This document shows positions 34,180 through 46,142 of a stretch of DNA of 64,000 bases, in pieces (the first letter of the stretch is position 1; every line of letters starts with the position of its first letter). The notes beneath the pieces were generated by a model that was not told where the DNA came from, did no database searches, and worked only from the letters and a program-made list of their open reading frames with translations. This stretch comes from Methylovulum sp. (GTDB lineage Bacteria > Pseudomonadota > Gammaproteobacteria > Methylococcales > Methylomonadaceae). The stretch covers positions 1 through 64,000 of the forward strand of contig NZ_JAQTZU010000018.1 of assembly GCF_028687615.1 (NCBI RefSeq). Reading direction: 5' to 3'. The position numbers and the translations under genes were made by a program.

Positions 34180-35154
34180 TTAGGGATTGTTGGCAATTAC
34201 AATCGCCCGTTTCGGAGCGGGTAAACCTTCAACGGTCAATTGCAGGTTGTTTGGATCGAGAAAATCTGGCAAGGAATGAAAGCGCATCCATGCGGTGCCG
34301 CGTTGTTCCTCGACACTTGTAACGGTGACATCGACTACGCGGACATTGACAAAACCACAACGTTGCAGCCAGCTTACCAAGGTTGGGCAACTAGGTAGGA
34401 ACCAGACATTACGCATCCGTGCATAACGGTCTTTCGGTATTAGGGTGTCGCCTAAATCGCCGTCAATCACCAGGGTTTCCAAAACCAATTCACCGCCCGT
34501 TTGCAAACAGCCTTTCAATTCCAATAAATGGTCAATGGGTGAGCGGCGGTGGTACAACACGCCCATCGAAAAAACTGTGTCAAACAATTGTAAATCACGC
34601 GGCAAATCTTCTATGCCCAACGGCAGGACATAAATCGGCGCGGTGCCGTGCAGTTTTTTGATGAGCTGGAATTGCATGACATTGAGCAGCATGGGATCTA
34701 TGCCAATCACCATTTTTGCACCGGCTCCGAGCATGCGCCAGCAATGGTAGCCGTTGCCGCAGCCGACATCGAGCACGCGGCGGTAGCTGAGCGGCGCGAT
34801 ATGGTCTTGCAGCCGTTGCCATTTCCAATCGGAACGCCATTCGGTGTCGATAGGGATGCCAAACAGTTGGTACGGGCCTTTGCGCCAAGGATGCAGTGTT
34901 TGGAGTTGTTGTTCCAATGATTGCCGTTGCTGTTGGGGCAAATCCTCGGTGCGGCCAATTTCGATGGCATCGGCATCAAGGCGTTTGTGGTTGGCTTGGA
35001 AATCAGGGATTGCGTCGATCACGGCTTGCCATTTTGCCAAATCGCCGTGTTTGCTGGTATCGAAAGCGTCAGCCAATTGCCGGGTCAGCGTGGCACCCCA
35101 GACATCAGCTTTGGCTTCCAGCAGATCATGGAACAACGCTTGGTAATCGGACAT
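34180..35154 (-). CDS. cmoB: tRNA U34 carboxymethyltransferase
   Basis: CmoB transfers a carboxymethyl group from carboxy-SAM to 5-hydroxyuridine at the tRNA wobble position, completing cmo5U. The 324-residue length is as expected. The SAM-binding motif is VLDVGCGNGYHCWRM; FGIPIDTEWRSDWKW and FDTVFSMGVLYHRRSPIDHL are family signatures. cmoA, the enzyme that makes carboxy-SAM, is not adjacent, so it must lie elsewhere. Start ATG 35154. Confidence 0.95.
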   Translation of the reverse strand: MSDYQALFHDLLEAKADVWGATLTRQLADAFDTSKHGDLAKWQAVIDAIPDFQANHKRLDADAIEIGRTEDLPQQQRQSLEQQLQTLHPWRKGPYQLFGIPIDTEWRSDWKWQRLQDHIAPLSYRRVLDVGCGNGYHCWRMLGAGAKMVIGIDPMLLNVMQFQLIKKLHGTAPIYVLPLGIEDLPRDLQLFDTVFSMGVLYHRRSPIDHLLELKGCLQTGGELVLETLVIDGDLGDTLIPKDRYARMRNVWFLPSCPTLVSWLQRCGFVNVRVVDVTVTSVEEQRGTAWMRFHSLPDFLDPNNLQLTVEGLPAPKRAIVIANNP

Positions 35155-35223
35155 GACCGGAAAAGAGGGTGGAATTGTTTAGCCCTTCAGGGTGACTACC
35201 CTGAAAGGTTTTGATAGTGCGGA

Positions 35224-35865
35224 TCAGGAATTTTTTTCTGGTTTGGCGGCCAATGCTTCGACATTGCGTTTGGCCAGGCTGTCGATGACGGCATTCAACG
35301 AGCCTTTGGTTTGCATTTCGTTGTTGAAGGTAGTACGGTAATTGGTGACCAAGCTGACGCCTTCAATCATGATGTCGTAGGCTTTCCATTGGCCTTCATG
35401 TAAAGCCATGCGGTAGTCTATCGCGATAGGTTGGATGCCGGGTTGCAATACTTCGGTCTTGACTACGACTTTAGTGGCGCCGGGTTCCATATCCAGCGGC
35501 AAAAAGCGCACGGACCACTCTTTAAATTCGACAAAGGCGCGGGAATAAGTCCGTACCAACAAGGTTTGGAATTCGTGTTTGAAGCGGTTGCGTTCGTCGA
35601 TTGTTGCGGTTTTCCATAGTTTTCCTAACACTAACGCGGCAATGCGGTCAAAATCGACCCGTGGATTGATGACTTCGTTAACAAATTGGTTGATTTTGGC
35701 AAAATCCTTGGTGAAGTTTTTTTCCTGCAATCTTGACTGTAATTGTGCGGAAGCCGTTTCTATCGCTTGTTGCGGAGCTTGCAAGCCGGCTGCCATGAGC
35801 TTGAATGGGGCAACCGTCAAAAATAATGCCAAGAATGCAAATAATAGTGTGTGTCTAGCCTTCAT
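35224..35865 (-). CDS. MlaC/Ttg2D-family periplasmic phospholipid-binding protein
   Basis: A 213-residue protein with a cleavable signal peptide (about 1-25, ending PFKLMAAG). The mature part matches the MlaC/Tol_Tol_Ttg2 fold: INQFVNEVINPRVDFDRIAALVLGKLWKTA and FQTLLVRTYSRAF, then VKTEVLQPG and ISYRMALHEGQWKAYDIMIEGVSLV-type strands. MlaC carries phospholipids between the outer-membrane MlaA and the MlaFEDB transporter. Here it is an orphan, with no mlaF, E, D or B gene next to it. It could also serve a hopanoid or other lipid export system. Confidence 0.85.
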   Translation of the reverse strand: MKARHTLLFAFLALFLTVAPFKLMAAGLQAPQQAIETASAQLQSRLQEKNFTKDFAKINQFVNEVINPRVDFDRIAALVLGKLWKTATIDERNRFKHEFQTLLVRTYSRAFVEFKEWSVRFLPLDMEPGATKVVVKTEVLQPGIQPIAIDYRMALHEGQWKAYDIMIEGVSLVTNYRTTFNNEMQTKGSLNAVIDSLAKRNVEALAAKPEKNS

Positions 35866-35934
35866 AAAATCCTCTAAAATGCAGCGTGAAAACCTAAGTC
35901 AATTTAAAATGAATTTAGTTTCTTGAAAATATAA

Positions 35935-37785
<1,851 letters not shown>

Positions 37786-37802
<17 letters not shown>

Positions 37803-37870
37803 ATGCTTGCACAAAAATGTGTAAATACTCACTCAAATCATTTCGGCAAGCACTTATGAAACGATTAATA
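37786..37870. mobile_element. MITE-like element G, copy 1 (aroE/sixA)
   Basis: 25-bp inverted repeats lie at 37786-37810 and 37846-37870 (TATTAATCGTTTCATAAATG... with one mismatch). The same element lies at 60403-60488 between moaD and moaC. Similarity to that copy continues to the right (A-TATTGAAT, to about 37881). The left arm encodes the end of AroE. Confidence 0.8.
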
Positions 37871-37896
37871 ACTTATTGAATTGGACAATTAATATA

Positions 37897-38403
37897 ATGA
37901 TCAGAGAGTTGTGGTTATTGAGACACGGTAAAGCCGAACGTGATGGGCTAATAGCCGATTTTCAGCGGTCTTTGAAAAAATCTGGCAAACAATCTGTCCG
38001 GCGTATCGGCCTATGGTTGAAGCAACAAGGGTTAAAACCCGATTTTTTGCTTACTTCACCAGCAACCAGGGCTTTTGACACGGCAAGCATTATTGTTGAT
38101 ACCTTGGATGAAGATAATTTTTTGTTAAAACAGGATGATCGTTTGTATTTTCAAGGGCCAGATGCGTTAAAACAAATACTGGTGGAAATCCCGCCAGCAT
38201 TTAAACGAGTGTTGTTAGTGGGCCATAATCCTGATTTTGAAGACTTGTTCAGCTATCTTGCCGGTGCCGCGAATTTACCTGCCACAGATAAATTACTGCC
38301 CACAGCCGCTTTAGTGCGTCTTAAGATGCCGGACGATTGGCGCGACTTGTCTCTTGGCTGCGCCCAGGTGCTTTCAATAACCTACCCAAAATCCTTAGAG
38401 TGA
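37897..38403 (+). CDS. sixA: SixA-type phosphohistidine phosphatase
   Basis: A 168-residue histidine-phosphatase-superfamily protein. The RHG motif is LWLLRHGKAERDG, and the second catalytic His lies in VGHNPDFEDLFSYL. SixA dephosphorylates His in phosphotransfer proteins. ATG 37897 is preceded by a poor ribosome site; a TTG seven codons upstream is inside the MITE-like element, so 37897 is preferred. The mobile element between aroE and sixA may have separated it from the operon promoter. Confidence 0.88.
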   Translation: MIRELWLLRHGKAERDGLIADFQRSLKKSGKQSVRRIGLWLKQQGLKPDFLLTSPATRAFDTASIIVDTLDEDNFLLKQDDRLYFQGPDALKQILVEIPPAFKRVLLVGHNPDFEDLFSYLAGAANLPATDKLLPTAALVRLKMPDDWRDLSLGCAQVLSITYPKSLE

Positions 38404-38428
38404 AAGTAAGTCCTTGAAGTAATAATCT

Positions 38429-38450
38429 TGTCATATAAAATCAATATGCT
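38429..38450 (+). promoter_or_regulatory. Weak candidate Pho box upstream of pstS
   Basis: TTGTCATATAAAATCAATATGC contains one good PhoB half-site (TGTCATATAA) followed by a poor second half, about 55-75 bases before pstS. The position fits a phosphate-starvation promoter. Confidence 0.3.
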
Positions 38451-38505
38451 GGACAGGTTTTATAGTCCGCGTTGCGCCCATAACACTATTTTTTGAGAGT
38501 TGATA

Positions 38506-39489
38506 ATGACTTTATCTTTTAAATCAAAATCGCTGATCATGGCGATGAGTTTGGTATCCGTTATATTAGCCAGTCCTGCGGGTCAGGCCGTGCAAACCGT
38601 TGAGGCCGGTGTGCCTGAATACCAAAAAGCCAGTGGTGTTTCAGGCAATTTGTCCAGTGTCGGTTCAGATACGTTGGCGAACCAAATGACCTTGTGGGCG
38701 GAAGCTTTCAATCGCTTTTATCCTAATGTCAATATCCAAATTCAAGCTGCGGGTTCATCTACCGCGCCACCGGCTTTGACCGAGGGCACATCAAATCTTG
38801 GCCCTATGAGCCGTGAAATGAAAGATGACGAACTGGAGGCTTTCGAAAAGAAATTTGGCTATAAACCCACTAAGGTTCCGGTGGCGGTTGATGCCTTGGC
38901 GGTTTTTGTCAATAAAGACAACCCGCTTAAAGGTTTGACCATTGACCAAGTGGATGCGATTTTTTCATCTACGCGTAAATGTGGCTATAGCACCGATATT
39001 TTGAACTGGGGTGATGCGGGCGTTGCCAAGTGGAAAGACAAAAGCATCCAGTTATACGGTCGCAACTCGGTGTCAGGCACTTATGGCTATTTTAAAGAAC
39101 ACGCTTTATGTAAAGGGGACTTTAAAAACAACGTCAACGAGCAACCTGGTTCCGCTTCGGTAATACAATCCGTAACGACTTCAGTCAATGGTATCGGTTA
39201 TTCTGGTTTAGGTTACGTCACTTCGGGTATTAAAGCGTTGCCTTTGGCGAAAAAAGGCAGTAATACTTTTGTCGCCGCCACACCAGAAAACGCGTTGGCG
39301 GGCAAATATCCTTTGGCGCGTTTCTTATATGTTTATGTCAACAAAAAACCTAATCAACCCTTGGCACCACTTGAGAACGAGTTTATTAAAATGGTGTTAT
39401 CAAAAACCGGCCAAGAAGTTGTTATAAAAGATGGATACATACCACTGCCCGCCAAGGTTATCAAAAAAGCATTGGCGACGTTAAAATAA
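38506..39489 (+). CDS. pstS: Phosphate ABC transporter, periplasmic binding protein
   Basis: A 327-residue phosphate-binding protein with a signal peptide (about 1-30, cleaved near AGQA-VQ). Mature motifs are [17 protein letters not shown], the phosphate loop [23 protein letters not shown] and [12 protein letters not shown]. It delivers phosphate to PstCAB under limitation. The start is ATG 38506 after GAGAG. A terminator-like hairpin separates it from pstC, allowing more PstS than permease to be made. Confidence 0.95.
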   Translation: MTLSFKSKSLIMAMSLVSVILASPAGQAVQTVEAGVPEYQKASGVSGNLSSVGSDTLANQMTLWAEAFNRFYPNVNIQIQAAGSSTAPPALTEGTSNLGPMSREMKDDELEAFEKKFGYKPTKVPVAVDALAVFVNKDNPLKGLTIDQVDAIFSSTRKCGYSTDILNWGDAGVAKWKDKSIQLYGRNSVSGTYGYFKEHALCKGDFKNNVNEQPGSASVIQSVTTSVNGIGYSGLGYVTSGIKALPLAKKGSNTFVAATPENALAGKYPLARFLYVYVNKKPNQPLAPLENEFIKMVLSKTGQEVVIKDGYIPLPAKVIKKALATLK

Positions 39490-39534
39490 AAACCCTTTGA
39501 GTAAATCCTCAAAAGGCAACTATTTGCAAATTTC

Positions 39535-39573
39535 GGCCGGGCTTTGTTTGGCAAAGCACCGGCCATTTTTTTT
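39535..39573 (+). terminator. Hairpin between pstS and pstC
   Basis: GGCCGG-GCTTTG pairs with CAAAGC-A-CCGGCC (39535-39564), followed by eight Ts. It probably attenuates read-through from pstS into the permease genes. Confidence 0.8.
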
Positions 39574-39582
39574 AATGCTTAT

Positions 39583-39604
39583 TGTTATATCATTGTCACA
39601 TTTC
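39583..39604 (+). promoter_or_regulatory. Candidate Pho box upstream of pstC
   Basis: Two adjacent 11-bp half-sites, TGTTATATCAT and TGTCACATTTC, match the TGTCATAAA-type PhoB repeat with correct spacing. It lies 20 bases before the pstC start, close for an activator, so a short leader or another role is possible. Confidence 0.4.
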
Positions 39605-39623
39605 GTTTCTATAATCATCAAAA

Positions 39624-41897
39624 ATGTCTGAAACAAATATCAAGATTCCCGCCTCAGTTATGCAAAAATCATCCAGTTCCTATTACCAGCAATGGCGTTT
39701 AATTAAAGATAACTTAGCGCGTTATGGTGTGATAGCCGGCGGTATGGGAGTCATTGTTGCTGTTGTCATGATTTTCTTTTACTTGCTCTATGTCGTTTTC
39801 CCCTTATTTTTGCCCGCCTCCGCCGAGCCTGTCAGCCAATATTCCTTGCCAGAGAAAAACTTAGGTAAAACTTTGTTGCTGGATATGGAAGAACAGAATC
39901 AGGTTGCCGCCCGTTTTACCGACACCGGGAAAATTGTGTTTTTTGATTTGGGAAACGGTAAAACGATATTAAGCCAAACAGTGGCTATTCCAGCAGAAGC
40001 TAAGATTGTCAGCTTTGCCCAAGCGACTCCAATGAGCGAGGGTGCTGTCATTTACGGACTTTCTGATGGCAGGGCGGTAATCGTCAAGCATGAATACAAT
40101 GTTTCCTATGTTAATAACGTCAAGGTCATCACGCCATCCATTGTTTATCCTATGGGCGAGCAAGCTTTGGTGTTAGATGACACCCATGCCCCATTGGAAA
40201 AAATTGCTGCACAGGTTAGCGATGGATCAACGACTATTATTGCTAAAACAGTTGATAAAATCCGCCTGAGCAGTTTTCAAAAGGAACAAGCCTTATTTGC
40301 GGATGACACAGCATTAACCCGTACCGATGCGCAATTAAGCCTTCCTGCTACAGGTGTCGACGATATTTTGATCGATAAGGATGGCAGCCACTTTTATTTG
40401 TTGAGTAGTAATGGTCGATTGGCTTTTTATGATATTAGCGACAAAAGTGCGCCGGCACTAAAGCAAGCACAAAATGTGGTTGAAACGGGGCAAAAAGTCA
40501 CCAGCATTGCATTTTTGAATGGTGATCTGTCTTTGATGATAGGAGATTCCAGCGGTTTGGTGTCGCAATGGACTATGGTCAGGGATGAATCCAATCGTCT
40601 GGCAATGCAAAAAATCAGGGTTTTCAAGGTTTCAGATAGACCTATAACCGCGATAAAATCCGAGCAGCGGCGTAAGGGTTTTTTTACGGTTGATGCGGCG
40701 GGTGACATTGGTATTTATCACGCGACTTCCGAAAAACAACTGATCCAAAAACATGTGTCGGATGCGTTGGTTTCTGTCGCCTTGGCTCCTCGGGCAAATG
40801 GCCTGTTGATGCAGTCGGCGGATGGTAATCTCCATTTCTGGAAAGTGGAAAACGAGCATCCTGAAGTTTCACTAAAGGCATTGTGGCAAAAAGTATGGTA
40901 CGAGAGCTATCCTAAGCCGGATTATATTTGGCAGTCTTCAGCATCTAACAATGACTTTGAACCTAAATACAGCCTGACACCGTTAGTGTTCGGTACGTTA
41001 AAAGCGGCATTTTATGCGATGCTGGTGGGAATGCCATTGGCATTGATGGGCGCAATTTATACCGCTTATTTTATGAATCCAGTGATGCGCCAATATGTGA
41101 AACCGATGATCGAGTTGATGGGTGCATTACCAACGGTTATCTTGGGTTTTTTGGCGGGGCTATGGCTGGCACCATTTATTGAAGAACACCTTGCCGGATT
41201 TTTCTCCCTGCTCGTAGTCGTGCCGGTTTCAGTCATGTTGTTTGCCTATTTTTGGCAATTTATGCCCAAGTCGATTCTTGAGAAAATTCCTGAAGGGTCG
41301 GATGCCGTATTACTGGCGCCAATTATTATACTCAGCGGAATATTGGCGTTTTACATCAGTACACCACTAGAGGCAGCCATTTTTCACGGTAGTTTGCGTG
41401 ACTGGTTTAAAAACGAATTAGGTATTGGTTACGATCAGCGCAACGCCTTAGTGGTCGGTGTCGCGATGGGTTTTGCCGTTATCCCAACGATATTTTCGAT
41501 TGCTGAAGACGCGATCTTCAGCGTCCCCAAACATCTGACCGTCGGTTCTTTGGCACTAGGTGCAACACCTTGGCAGACCTTATCCAAAGTGGTGTTGCTA
41601 ACCGCAAGTCCAGGTATCTTTTCGGCAGTGATGATCGGTTTCGGACGTGCGGTAGGTGAAACTATGATTGTACTCATGTCCACCGGAAATACGCCGGTAA
41701 TGGATCTAAGTATTTTCCAAGGCATGCGGACATTGGCGGCAAATATCGCGGTGGAAATGCCAGAATCGGAAGTCGATAGCACCCACTACCGGATATTGTT
41801 CCTGGCGGCGTTGGTGCTGTTTGCTTTTACCTTTATTTTTAATACACTCGCCGAAGTTGTTCGTCAGCGTTTACGCGAAAAATACAGTTCATTATGA
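39624..41897 (+). CDS. pstC: Phosphate ABC transporter permease PstC, long form
   Basis: A 757-residue permease, more than twice the E. coli PstC length. A transmembrane helix at about 35-60 is followed by a 370-residue periplasmic region with repeated blade-like segments (DDILIDKDGSHFYLLSSNGR, LSLMIGDSSGLVSQWTM, VSVALAPRANGLLMQSADGN), suggesting a beta-propeller. The permease core (about 450-750) has the EAA-like loop LGATPWQTLSKVVLLTASPG and GFGRAVGETMIVLM. It pairs with PstA, which starts four bases before the end. The propeller may interact with PstS or periplasmic polymers. Confidence 0.93.
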   Translation: MSETNIKIPASVMQKSSSSYYQQWRLIKDNLARYGVIAGGMGVIVAVVMIFFYLLYVVFPLFLPASAEPVSQYSLPEKNLGKTLLLDMEEQNQVAARFTDTGKIVFFDLGNGKTILSQTVAIPAEAKIVSFAQATPMSEGAVIYGLSDGRAVIVKHEYNVSYVNNVKVITPSIVYPMGEQALVLDDTHAPLEKIAAQVSDGSTTIIAKTVDKIRLSSFQKEQALFADDTALTRTDAQLSLPATGVDDILIDKDGSHFYLLSSNGRLAFYDISDKSAPALKQAQNVVETGQKVTSIAFLNGDLSLMIGDSSGLVSQWTMVRDESNRLAMQKIRVFKVSDRPITAIKSEQRRKGFFTVDAAGDIGIYHATSEKQLIQKHVSDALVSVALAPRANGLLMQSADGNLHFWKVENEHPEVSLKALWQKVWYESYPKPDYIWQSSASNNDFEPKYSLTPLVFGTLKAAFYAMLVGMPLALMGAIYTAYFMNPVMRQYVKPMIELMGALPTVILGFLAGLWLAPFIEEHLAGFFSLLVVVPVSVMLFAYFWQFMPKSILEKIPEGSDAVLLAPIIILSGILAFYISTPLEAAIFHGSLRDWFKNELGIGYDQRNALVVGVAMGFAVIPTIFSIAEDAIFSVPKHLTVGSLALGATPWQTLSKVVLLTASPGIFSAVMIGFGRAVGETMIVLMSTGNTPVMDLSIFQGMRTLAANIAVEMPESEVDSTHYRILFLAALVLFAFTFIFNTLAEVVRQRLREKYSSL

Positions 41898-43549
41898 TCA
41901 AAGAATGGTTTAAAACAGGATTGCCCTGGGTGTGGCTGAATGCCGCCGCCGTCAGTGTTTGTCTTATTATGATTGTCTCCGTATTGGGGTTGATTGCCGT
42001 GCGGGGTGCAAGCCATTTTTGGCCTGCCGAAGTCATCCAATTCAAATATCAGGACGATGATGGCCAGTTAAAAACGATTATAGGTGAACATGTTGATAGC
42101 AGCGTGACACCGGCGGCGATGGCGAAATCGGCAGGCTATAAAATGGCCGATGATGAAGACGCGTTAGTGCAGTATTTGATCAAAACTGGAAACCGGGACG
42201 TGACAGGGGCTGATTTTCGTTGGATCCAGGTGCGCAATATAAAGCAGCAGGAAGCTCCGGCCGGATTAGTGGTTATTGAGCGGCGCGAATGGGGTAATTT
42301 TTATGGGCAACTCACGGCAGTCAAAGAAAATGGCAATGTGATTGCATCAGGAGAAGAAGCCGTGCCCATTGCCATGCAGAAACTTGATGCGGCACTGGCA
42401 GTTTTTAAAGAAATAAACCATATAGAGAAAAAAGAAATTGGTGCAGTCAACTATGAATTGGAACGTTTAAGGCTTAAGCAAAAAAGTTTGCAGTTAAAAA
42501 ATCGTTGGAATGCCGAAACTGAGAAAACTTTGGCTGTTGAAACAGCGGCCTATAATGAACAATATAAATCCTATCAGTCGCAGTTACAGGCGTTGTACCA
42601 AAAAATCAGATTGGATAGCGTAGTTGTTAAGACAGACGGCGGAAATGAAGCTGATATTTCCCTATCTAAAATAGTAAAAATTTATCAACCCAATGGCATG
42701 GGCTTGTTTGATAAGCTAGTCCATTATGTGAATAAATTCATCGAGTTTTTGAGCGATGATCCACGCGAAGCTAATACTGAGGGCGGGATTTTTCCGGCTA
42801 TTTTCGGCACTATCATGATGGTTATGATGATGTCGGTTATTGTGACGCCGTTTGGGGTGGTCGCCGCAGTTTATTTGCGGGAATATGCCAAGCAGGGTTT
42901 CATTACCAGATTAATCAGAATCGCAGTGAACAATCTGGCGGGTGTCCCTTCAATTGTTTACGGCGTGTTTGGCTTGGGATTTTTTGTTTATATTCTCGGT
43001 GGCAACATAGATCAATTGTTCTTTCCAGAATCGGCTCCGGCTCCGGTTTTTGGAACGCCTGGATTGTTATGGGCTTCAATCACACTCGCCCTGTTGACCC
43101 TGCCTGTCGTCATTGTCTCAACTGAGGAAGGTTTGGCGCGTATCCCTAAATCTATCCGTGAAGGCAGTTTGGCATTAGGTGCCACTAAGATGGAGACTTT
43201 GTGGCTGACAGTATTGCCAATGGCAAGTCCAGCCATGATGACAGGGTTAATTCTGGCGGTTGCCCGTGCGGCGGGTGAAGTTGCCCCATTAATGTTGGTT
43301 GGGGTTGTCAAAATGGCACCAACCTTGCCATTGGACGGTAACTTCCCCTTTTTACATTTAGATAGAAAATTTATGCACTTGGGATTTCACATCTATGATG
43401 TAGGCTTTCAAAGCCCTAACGTAGAAGCGGCAAGGCCCTTAGTTTATGCAACATCACTATTATTGGTGGTGGTGATTTTGGGGCTCAATTTATCAGCCAT
43501 TCTCATTAGAAATCATTTGCGCGAAAAATACCGGGCATTGGAAGGATAA
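41894..43549 (+). CDS. pstA: Phosphate ABC transporter permease PstA, long form
   Basis: A 551-residue permease, against about 300 in E. coli. Transmembrane helix 1 lies at about 13-36. Residues 40-260 are periplasmic and include a coiled-coil stretch ([20 protein letters not shown]). The permease core starts near 290 ([17 protein letters not shown]) with the EAA loop [20 protein letters not shown]. It overlaps pstC by four bases (ATGA), and pstB follows after four bases. The same long form is known in pseudomonads. Confidence 0.93.
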   Translation: MIKEWFKTGLPWVWLNAAAVSVCLIMIVSVLGLIAVRGASHFWPAEVIQFKYQDDDGQLKTIIGEHVDSSVTPAAMAKSAGYKMADDEDALVQYLIKTGNRDVTGADFRWIQVRNIKQQEAPAGLVVIERREWGNFYGQLTAVKENGNVIASGEEAVPIAMQKLDAALAVFKEINHIEKKEIGAVNYELERLRLKQKSLQLKNRWNAETEKTLAVETAAYNEQYKSYQSQLQALYQKIRLDSVVVKTDGGNEADISLSKIVKIYQPNGMGLFDKLVHYVNKFIEFLSDDPREANTEGGIFPAIFGTIMMVMMMSVIVTPFGVVAAVYLREYAKQGFITRLIRIAVNNLAGVPSIVYGVFGLGFFVYILGGNIDQLFFPESAPAPVFGTPGLLWASITLALLTLPVVIVSTEEGLARIPKSIREGSLALGATKMETLWLTVLPMASPAMMTGLILAVARAAGEVAPLMLVGVVKMAPTLPLDGNFPFLHLDRKFMHLGFHIYDVGFQSPNVEAARPLVYATSLLLVVVILGLNLSAILIRNHLREKYRALEG

Positions 43550-43553
43550 AAAA

Positions 43554-44387
43554 ATGACAGCACAAGAAGTACGCACACATGCAATTGACATCAATTCAGT
43601 TTTGAATAACCGTGCAAAACACAGCGAAACAAATGAGATCAGCATTAAAGTAGAAAACTTAAATCTTTTTTACGGTGACAAACAGGCTTTGCATGCTATC
43701 AACATGGAAATGTCCAAGAAAAAAGTGACTGCTTATATCGGTCCCAGCGGCTGTGGGAAATCAACTTTATTGCGCTGTATCAACCGTATGAATGACTTGG
43801 TTGATAACGTCACAATTGACGGCAAGATTTTGCTGGATAACGAAAATATTTTTGATAAAAGTGTCAATGTAGCGGCCTTGCGTAGACGGGTAGGCATGGT
43901 ATTCCAAAAGCCCAATCCGTTTCCTAAGTCCATTTTTGAAAATGTAGCTTATGGGCTAAGGATTCAAGGTATTAACGATAAGCGGATACTTGAGGAAACT
44001 GTCGAAAATGCTTTACGCGGTGCCGCTCTTTGGGATGAGATGAAAGACCGCTTGGATGATAATGCCTTAGGTATGTCGGGAGGTCAGCAACAGCGTTTGG
44101 TTATTGCCCGGGCCATTGCGATTGAACCTGAAGTTTTATTGTTGGACGAGCCGGCATCAGCGCTTGATCCGATTTCAACACTTAAAATTGAAGAGTTGAT
44201 TAACGAATTGAAAGAGAAATATACCATCGTCATTGTTACGCATAATATGCAGCAAGCCGCCCGTGTTTCTGATTATACGGCGTTTATGTACATGGGGGAG
44301 TTGGTCGAGATGGGCACAACCAGCGAGTTGTTCACCAATCCTAAAAAGAAACAAACTGAAGACTATATAACAGGCCGCTACGGTTAA
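43554..44387 (+). CDS. pstB: Phosphate ABC transporter ATPase
   Basis: A 277-residue ABC ATPase. Walker A is GPSGCGKS, the signature [14 protein letters not shown] and Walker [14 protein letters not shown]; the switch His lies in [28 protein letters not shown]. It powers PstCA phosphate import and, with PhoU and PhoR, takes part in Pho signalling. The N-terminal 30 residues are a slightly longer leader than usual. phoU follows. Confidence 0.96.
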   Translation: MTAQEVRTHAIDINSVLNNRAKHSETNEISIKVENLNLFYGDKQALHAINMEMSKKKVTAYIGPSGCGKSTLLRCINRMNDLVDNVTIDGKILLDNENIFDKSVNVAALRRRVGMVFQKPNPFPKSIFENVAYGLRIQGINDKRILEETVENALRGAALWDEMKDRLDDNALGMSGGQQQRLVIARAIAIEPEVLLLDEPASALDPISTLKIEELINELKEKYTIVIVTHNMQQAARVSDYTAFMYMGELVEMGTTSELFTNPKKKQTEDYITGRYG

Positions 44388-44398
44388 ACAGGAGCTTA

Positions 44399-45118
44399 AT
44401 GATGGACAATAATAAAATAGGCCATCACATTTCCGGCCAGTTTAATAGAGAACTAGAAGACATCCGCAATAAAGTGTTGACTATGGGGGGTCTGGTCGAA
44501 CAACAAATTGAATTGGCTATCCAGGCATTTACCAGCAATGATATGGAGATGGCGGAACTGGTGATCAAACAAGATAACCAGGTCGACGCGATGGAAATGG
44601 ACATCGATTTGGAATGTACGCAAATTTTGGCACTGAGGCAACCCACCGCATTTGATTTAAGGTTATTGCTGACAGTTATTAAAGTCATCAATGAACTGGA
44701 AATAGCAGGCGATTTGGCTGAACGGATAGCTAAAATGGCTATTCAATTATCTGATGTAGACGGTAAAAACGACCAGTATTACGAAATCCAGCACATGTCT
44801 GATTTGGTCAAAGAAATGTTGCATGGAGCCTTGGATGCGTTTGCCAGGATGTCCATTGATGACATTACCTTGATTACTGGCAAAGATGAAAATGTTGACC
44901 GTGAATATGGCAGCATCGTAAGGCAGTTGATTACCCACATGATGGAAGATCCCAGAAACATTACGCGTACTTTAAATGTATTGTGGACAGTCCGGGCTAT
45001 GGAGCGTATTGGCGACCATGCTTGTTACATCTGTGAACATTTGATATTTATGATAAAAGGCGAGGCTGTCCGGCATTTGAGCCAAGAAGAATTGGAACAG
45101 AAAGTCAAAAGCCAATAA
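44399..45118 (+). CDS. phoU: Phosphate signalling regulator PhoU
   Basis: A 239-residue all-helical protein with two PhoU repeats, metal-binding motifs ExxxD around MAELVIKQDNQVDAMEMDID and LITGKDENVDREYGSI. PhoU connects PstB with PhoR to hold Pho regulon expression off when phosphate is plentiful. ATG 44399 follows AGGAG. It is the last gene before a terminator shared with bamD. The phoB/phoR genes are not in the window. Confidence 0.95.
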   Translation: MMDNNKIGHHISGQFNRELEDIRNKVLTMGGLVEQQIELAIQAFTSNDMEMAELVIKQDNQVDAMEMDIDLECTQILALRQPTAFDLRLLLTVIKVINELEIAGDLAERIAKMAIQLSDVDGKNDQYYEIQHMSDLVKEMLHGALDAFARMSIDDITLITGKDENVDREYGSIVRQLITHMMEDPRNITRTLNVLWTVRAMERIGDHACYICEHLIFMIKGEAVRHLSQEELEQKVKSQ

Positions 45119-45138
45119 AGTCATAGGCGCACACTTAA

Positions 45139-45171
45139 AAAAGGCAAGAAATCAAGAATTTCTTGCCTTTT
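45139..45171. terminator. Bidirectional terminator between phoU and bamD
   Basis: AAAAGGCAAGAAAT (45139-45152) pairs with ATTTCTTGCCTTTT (45158-45171), with A- and T-runs on either side. Confidence 0.88.
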
Positions 45172-45186
45172 TGCTTTTTATTGGAA

Positions 45187-46023
45187 TCATTTTTCAAAGC
45201 CAATAAAATCCCACAGCCTGTGCGAGAAAGTCACATTTTTAAATTCCGGTACAAGTGGGCCATCAGGATAATTTTGTTCATAAACGCGTTTGGTGTCATT
45301 AGCCAGATCTTTCATGCCTAATTCGGTGTAGGCATCTTGCATTACTTGCAGGGCATAAGGAACGGCAGGGGTGCGTTGGTAATTTTCAATAACACCGGAA
45401 GCACGGTTGGCTGCGGCAATATAGGCTTTGCGTTTCATGTAATAACGGGCGACATGTACTTCGTGCATTGCCAGATTGTTTTTTAAGGCGATCATGCGCA
45501 GTCGTGCGTCGGCTAAATAGCGGCTGCCAGGATAGCGGCGTATCAATTCTTCAAAATTACGATAGGCTTCACGGGCACTGCCTGGGTCACGTTGTGATGT
45601 GTCTGTGGGTAGAAAGCGGTCAATAAAACCGATGTCCCGGTTGTAATTGACCAAGCCTTTCAAATAATAAGCGTAATCGACATGGGGATTGCGCGGGTTC
45701 ATCTTAATAAACCGGTCAGCGGCAGCAATTGCCGATTCAGGTTCACTATTTTTGTAATACGCATAGGCAATGTCCAATTGGGTTTGTGCGGATGACTCGC
45801 CAAATGGATAACGCGATTCCAAAGCCTCATACAATTTGATGGCTTTCTCGTAATTGCCGGAATCTACCGTTTTTTGGGCTTCGCTACGAAACTTTTCGGC
45901 ATTCCAACCCGCATATTCATTTTCAGCATTGGCTTCATCGGATGAGTCGCCGAATGTCCCGCATCCTTGCAAAAACAGCCCCAAACAGAAAATAATTAAT
46001 AAATTTATTGAAATTAATCGCAT
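45187..46023 (-). CDS. bamD: Outer membrane assembly lipoprotein BamD
   Basis: BamD is an essential TPR lipoprotein of the BAM complex that folds beta-barrel proteins into the outer membrane. The 278-residue protein has a lipobox ending at Cys21 (LFLQGC) and TPR-like segments: YEKAIKLYEALESRYPFGES, LDIAYAYYKNSEPESAIAAADRF and DADARLRMIALKNNLAMHE-type helices. Length and order are normal. It is divergent from rluD, the common gammaproteobacterial arrangement. Confidence 0.95.
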   Translation of the reverse strand: MRLISINLLIIFCLGLFLQGCGTFGDSSDEANAENEYAGWNAEKFRSEAQKTVDSGNYEKAIKLYEALESRYPFGESSAQTQLDIAYAYYKNSEPESAIAAADRFIKMNPRNPHVDYAYYLKGLVNYNRDIGFIDRFLPTDTSQRDPGSAREAYRNFEELIRRYPGSRYLADARLRMIALKNNLAMHEVHVARYYMKRKAYIAAANRASGVIENYQRTPAVPYALQVMQDAYTELGMKDLANDTKRVYEQNYPDGPLVPEFKNVTFSHRLWDFIGFEK

Positions 46024-46142
46024 AGTTCTAACGACACGTTGTAATATAAGAGGTTTTTCTCGCCGGATTGACTGCGATAGGGTGGAGTGATCCAGATAAT
46101 CGGTGAGTATAACTTAACAAAAGGTTATTCAGAAAATTTGTT

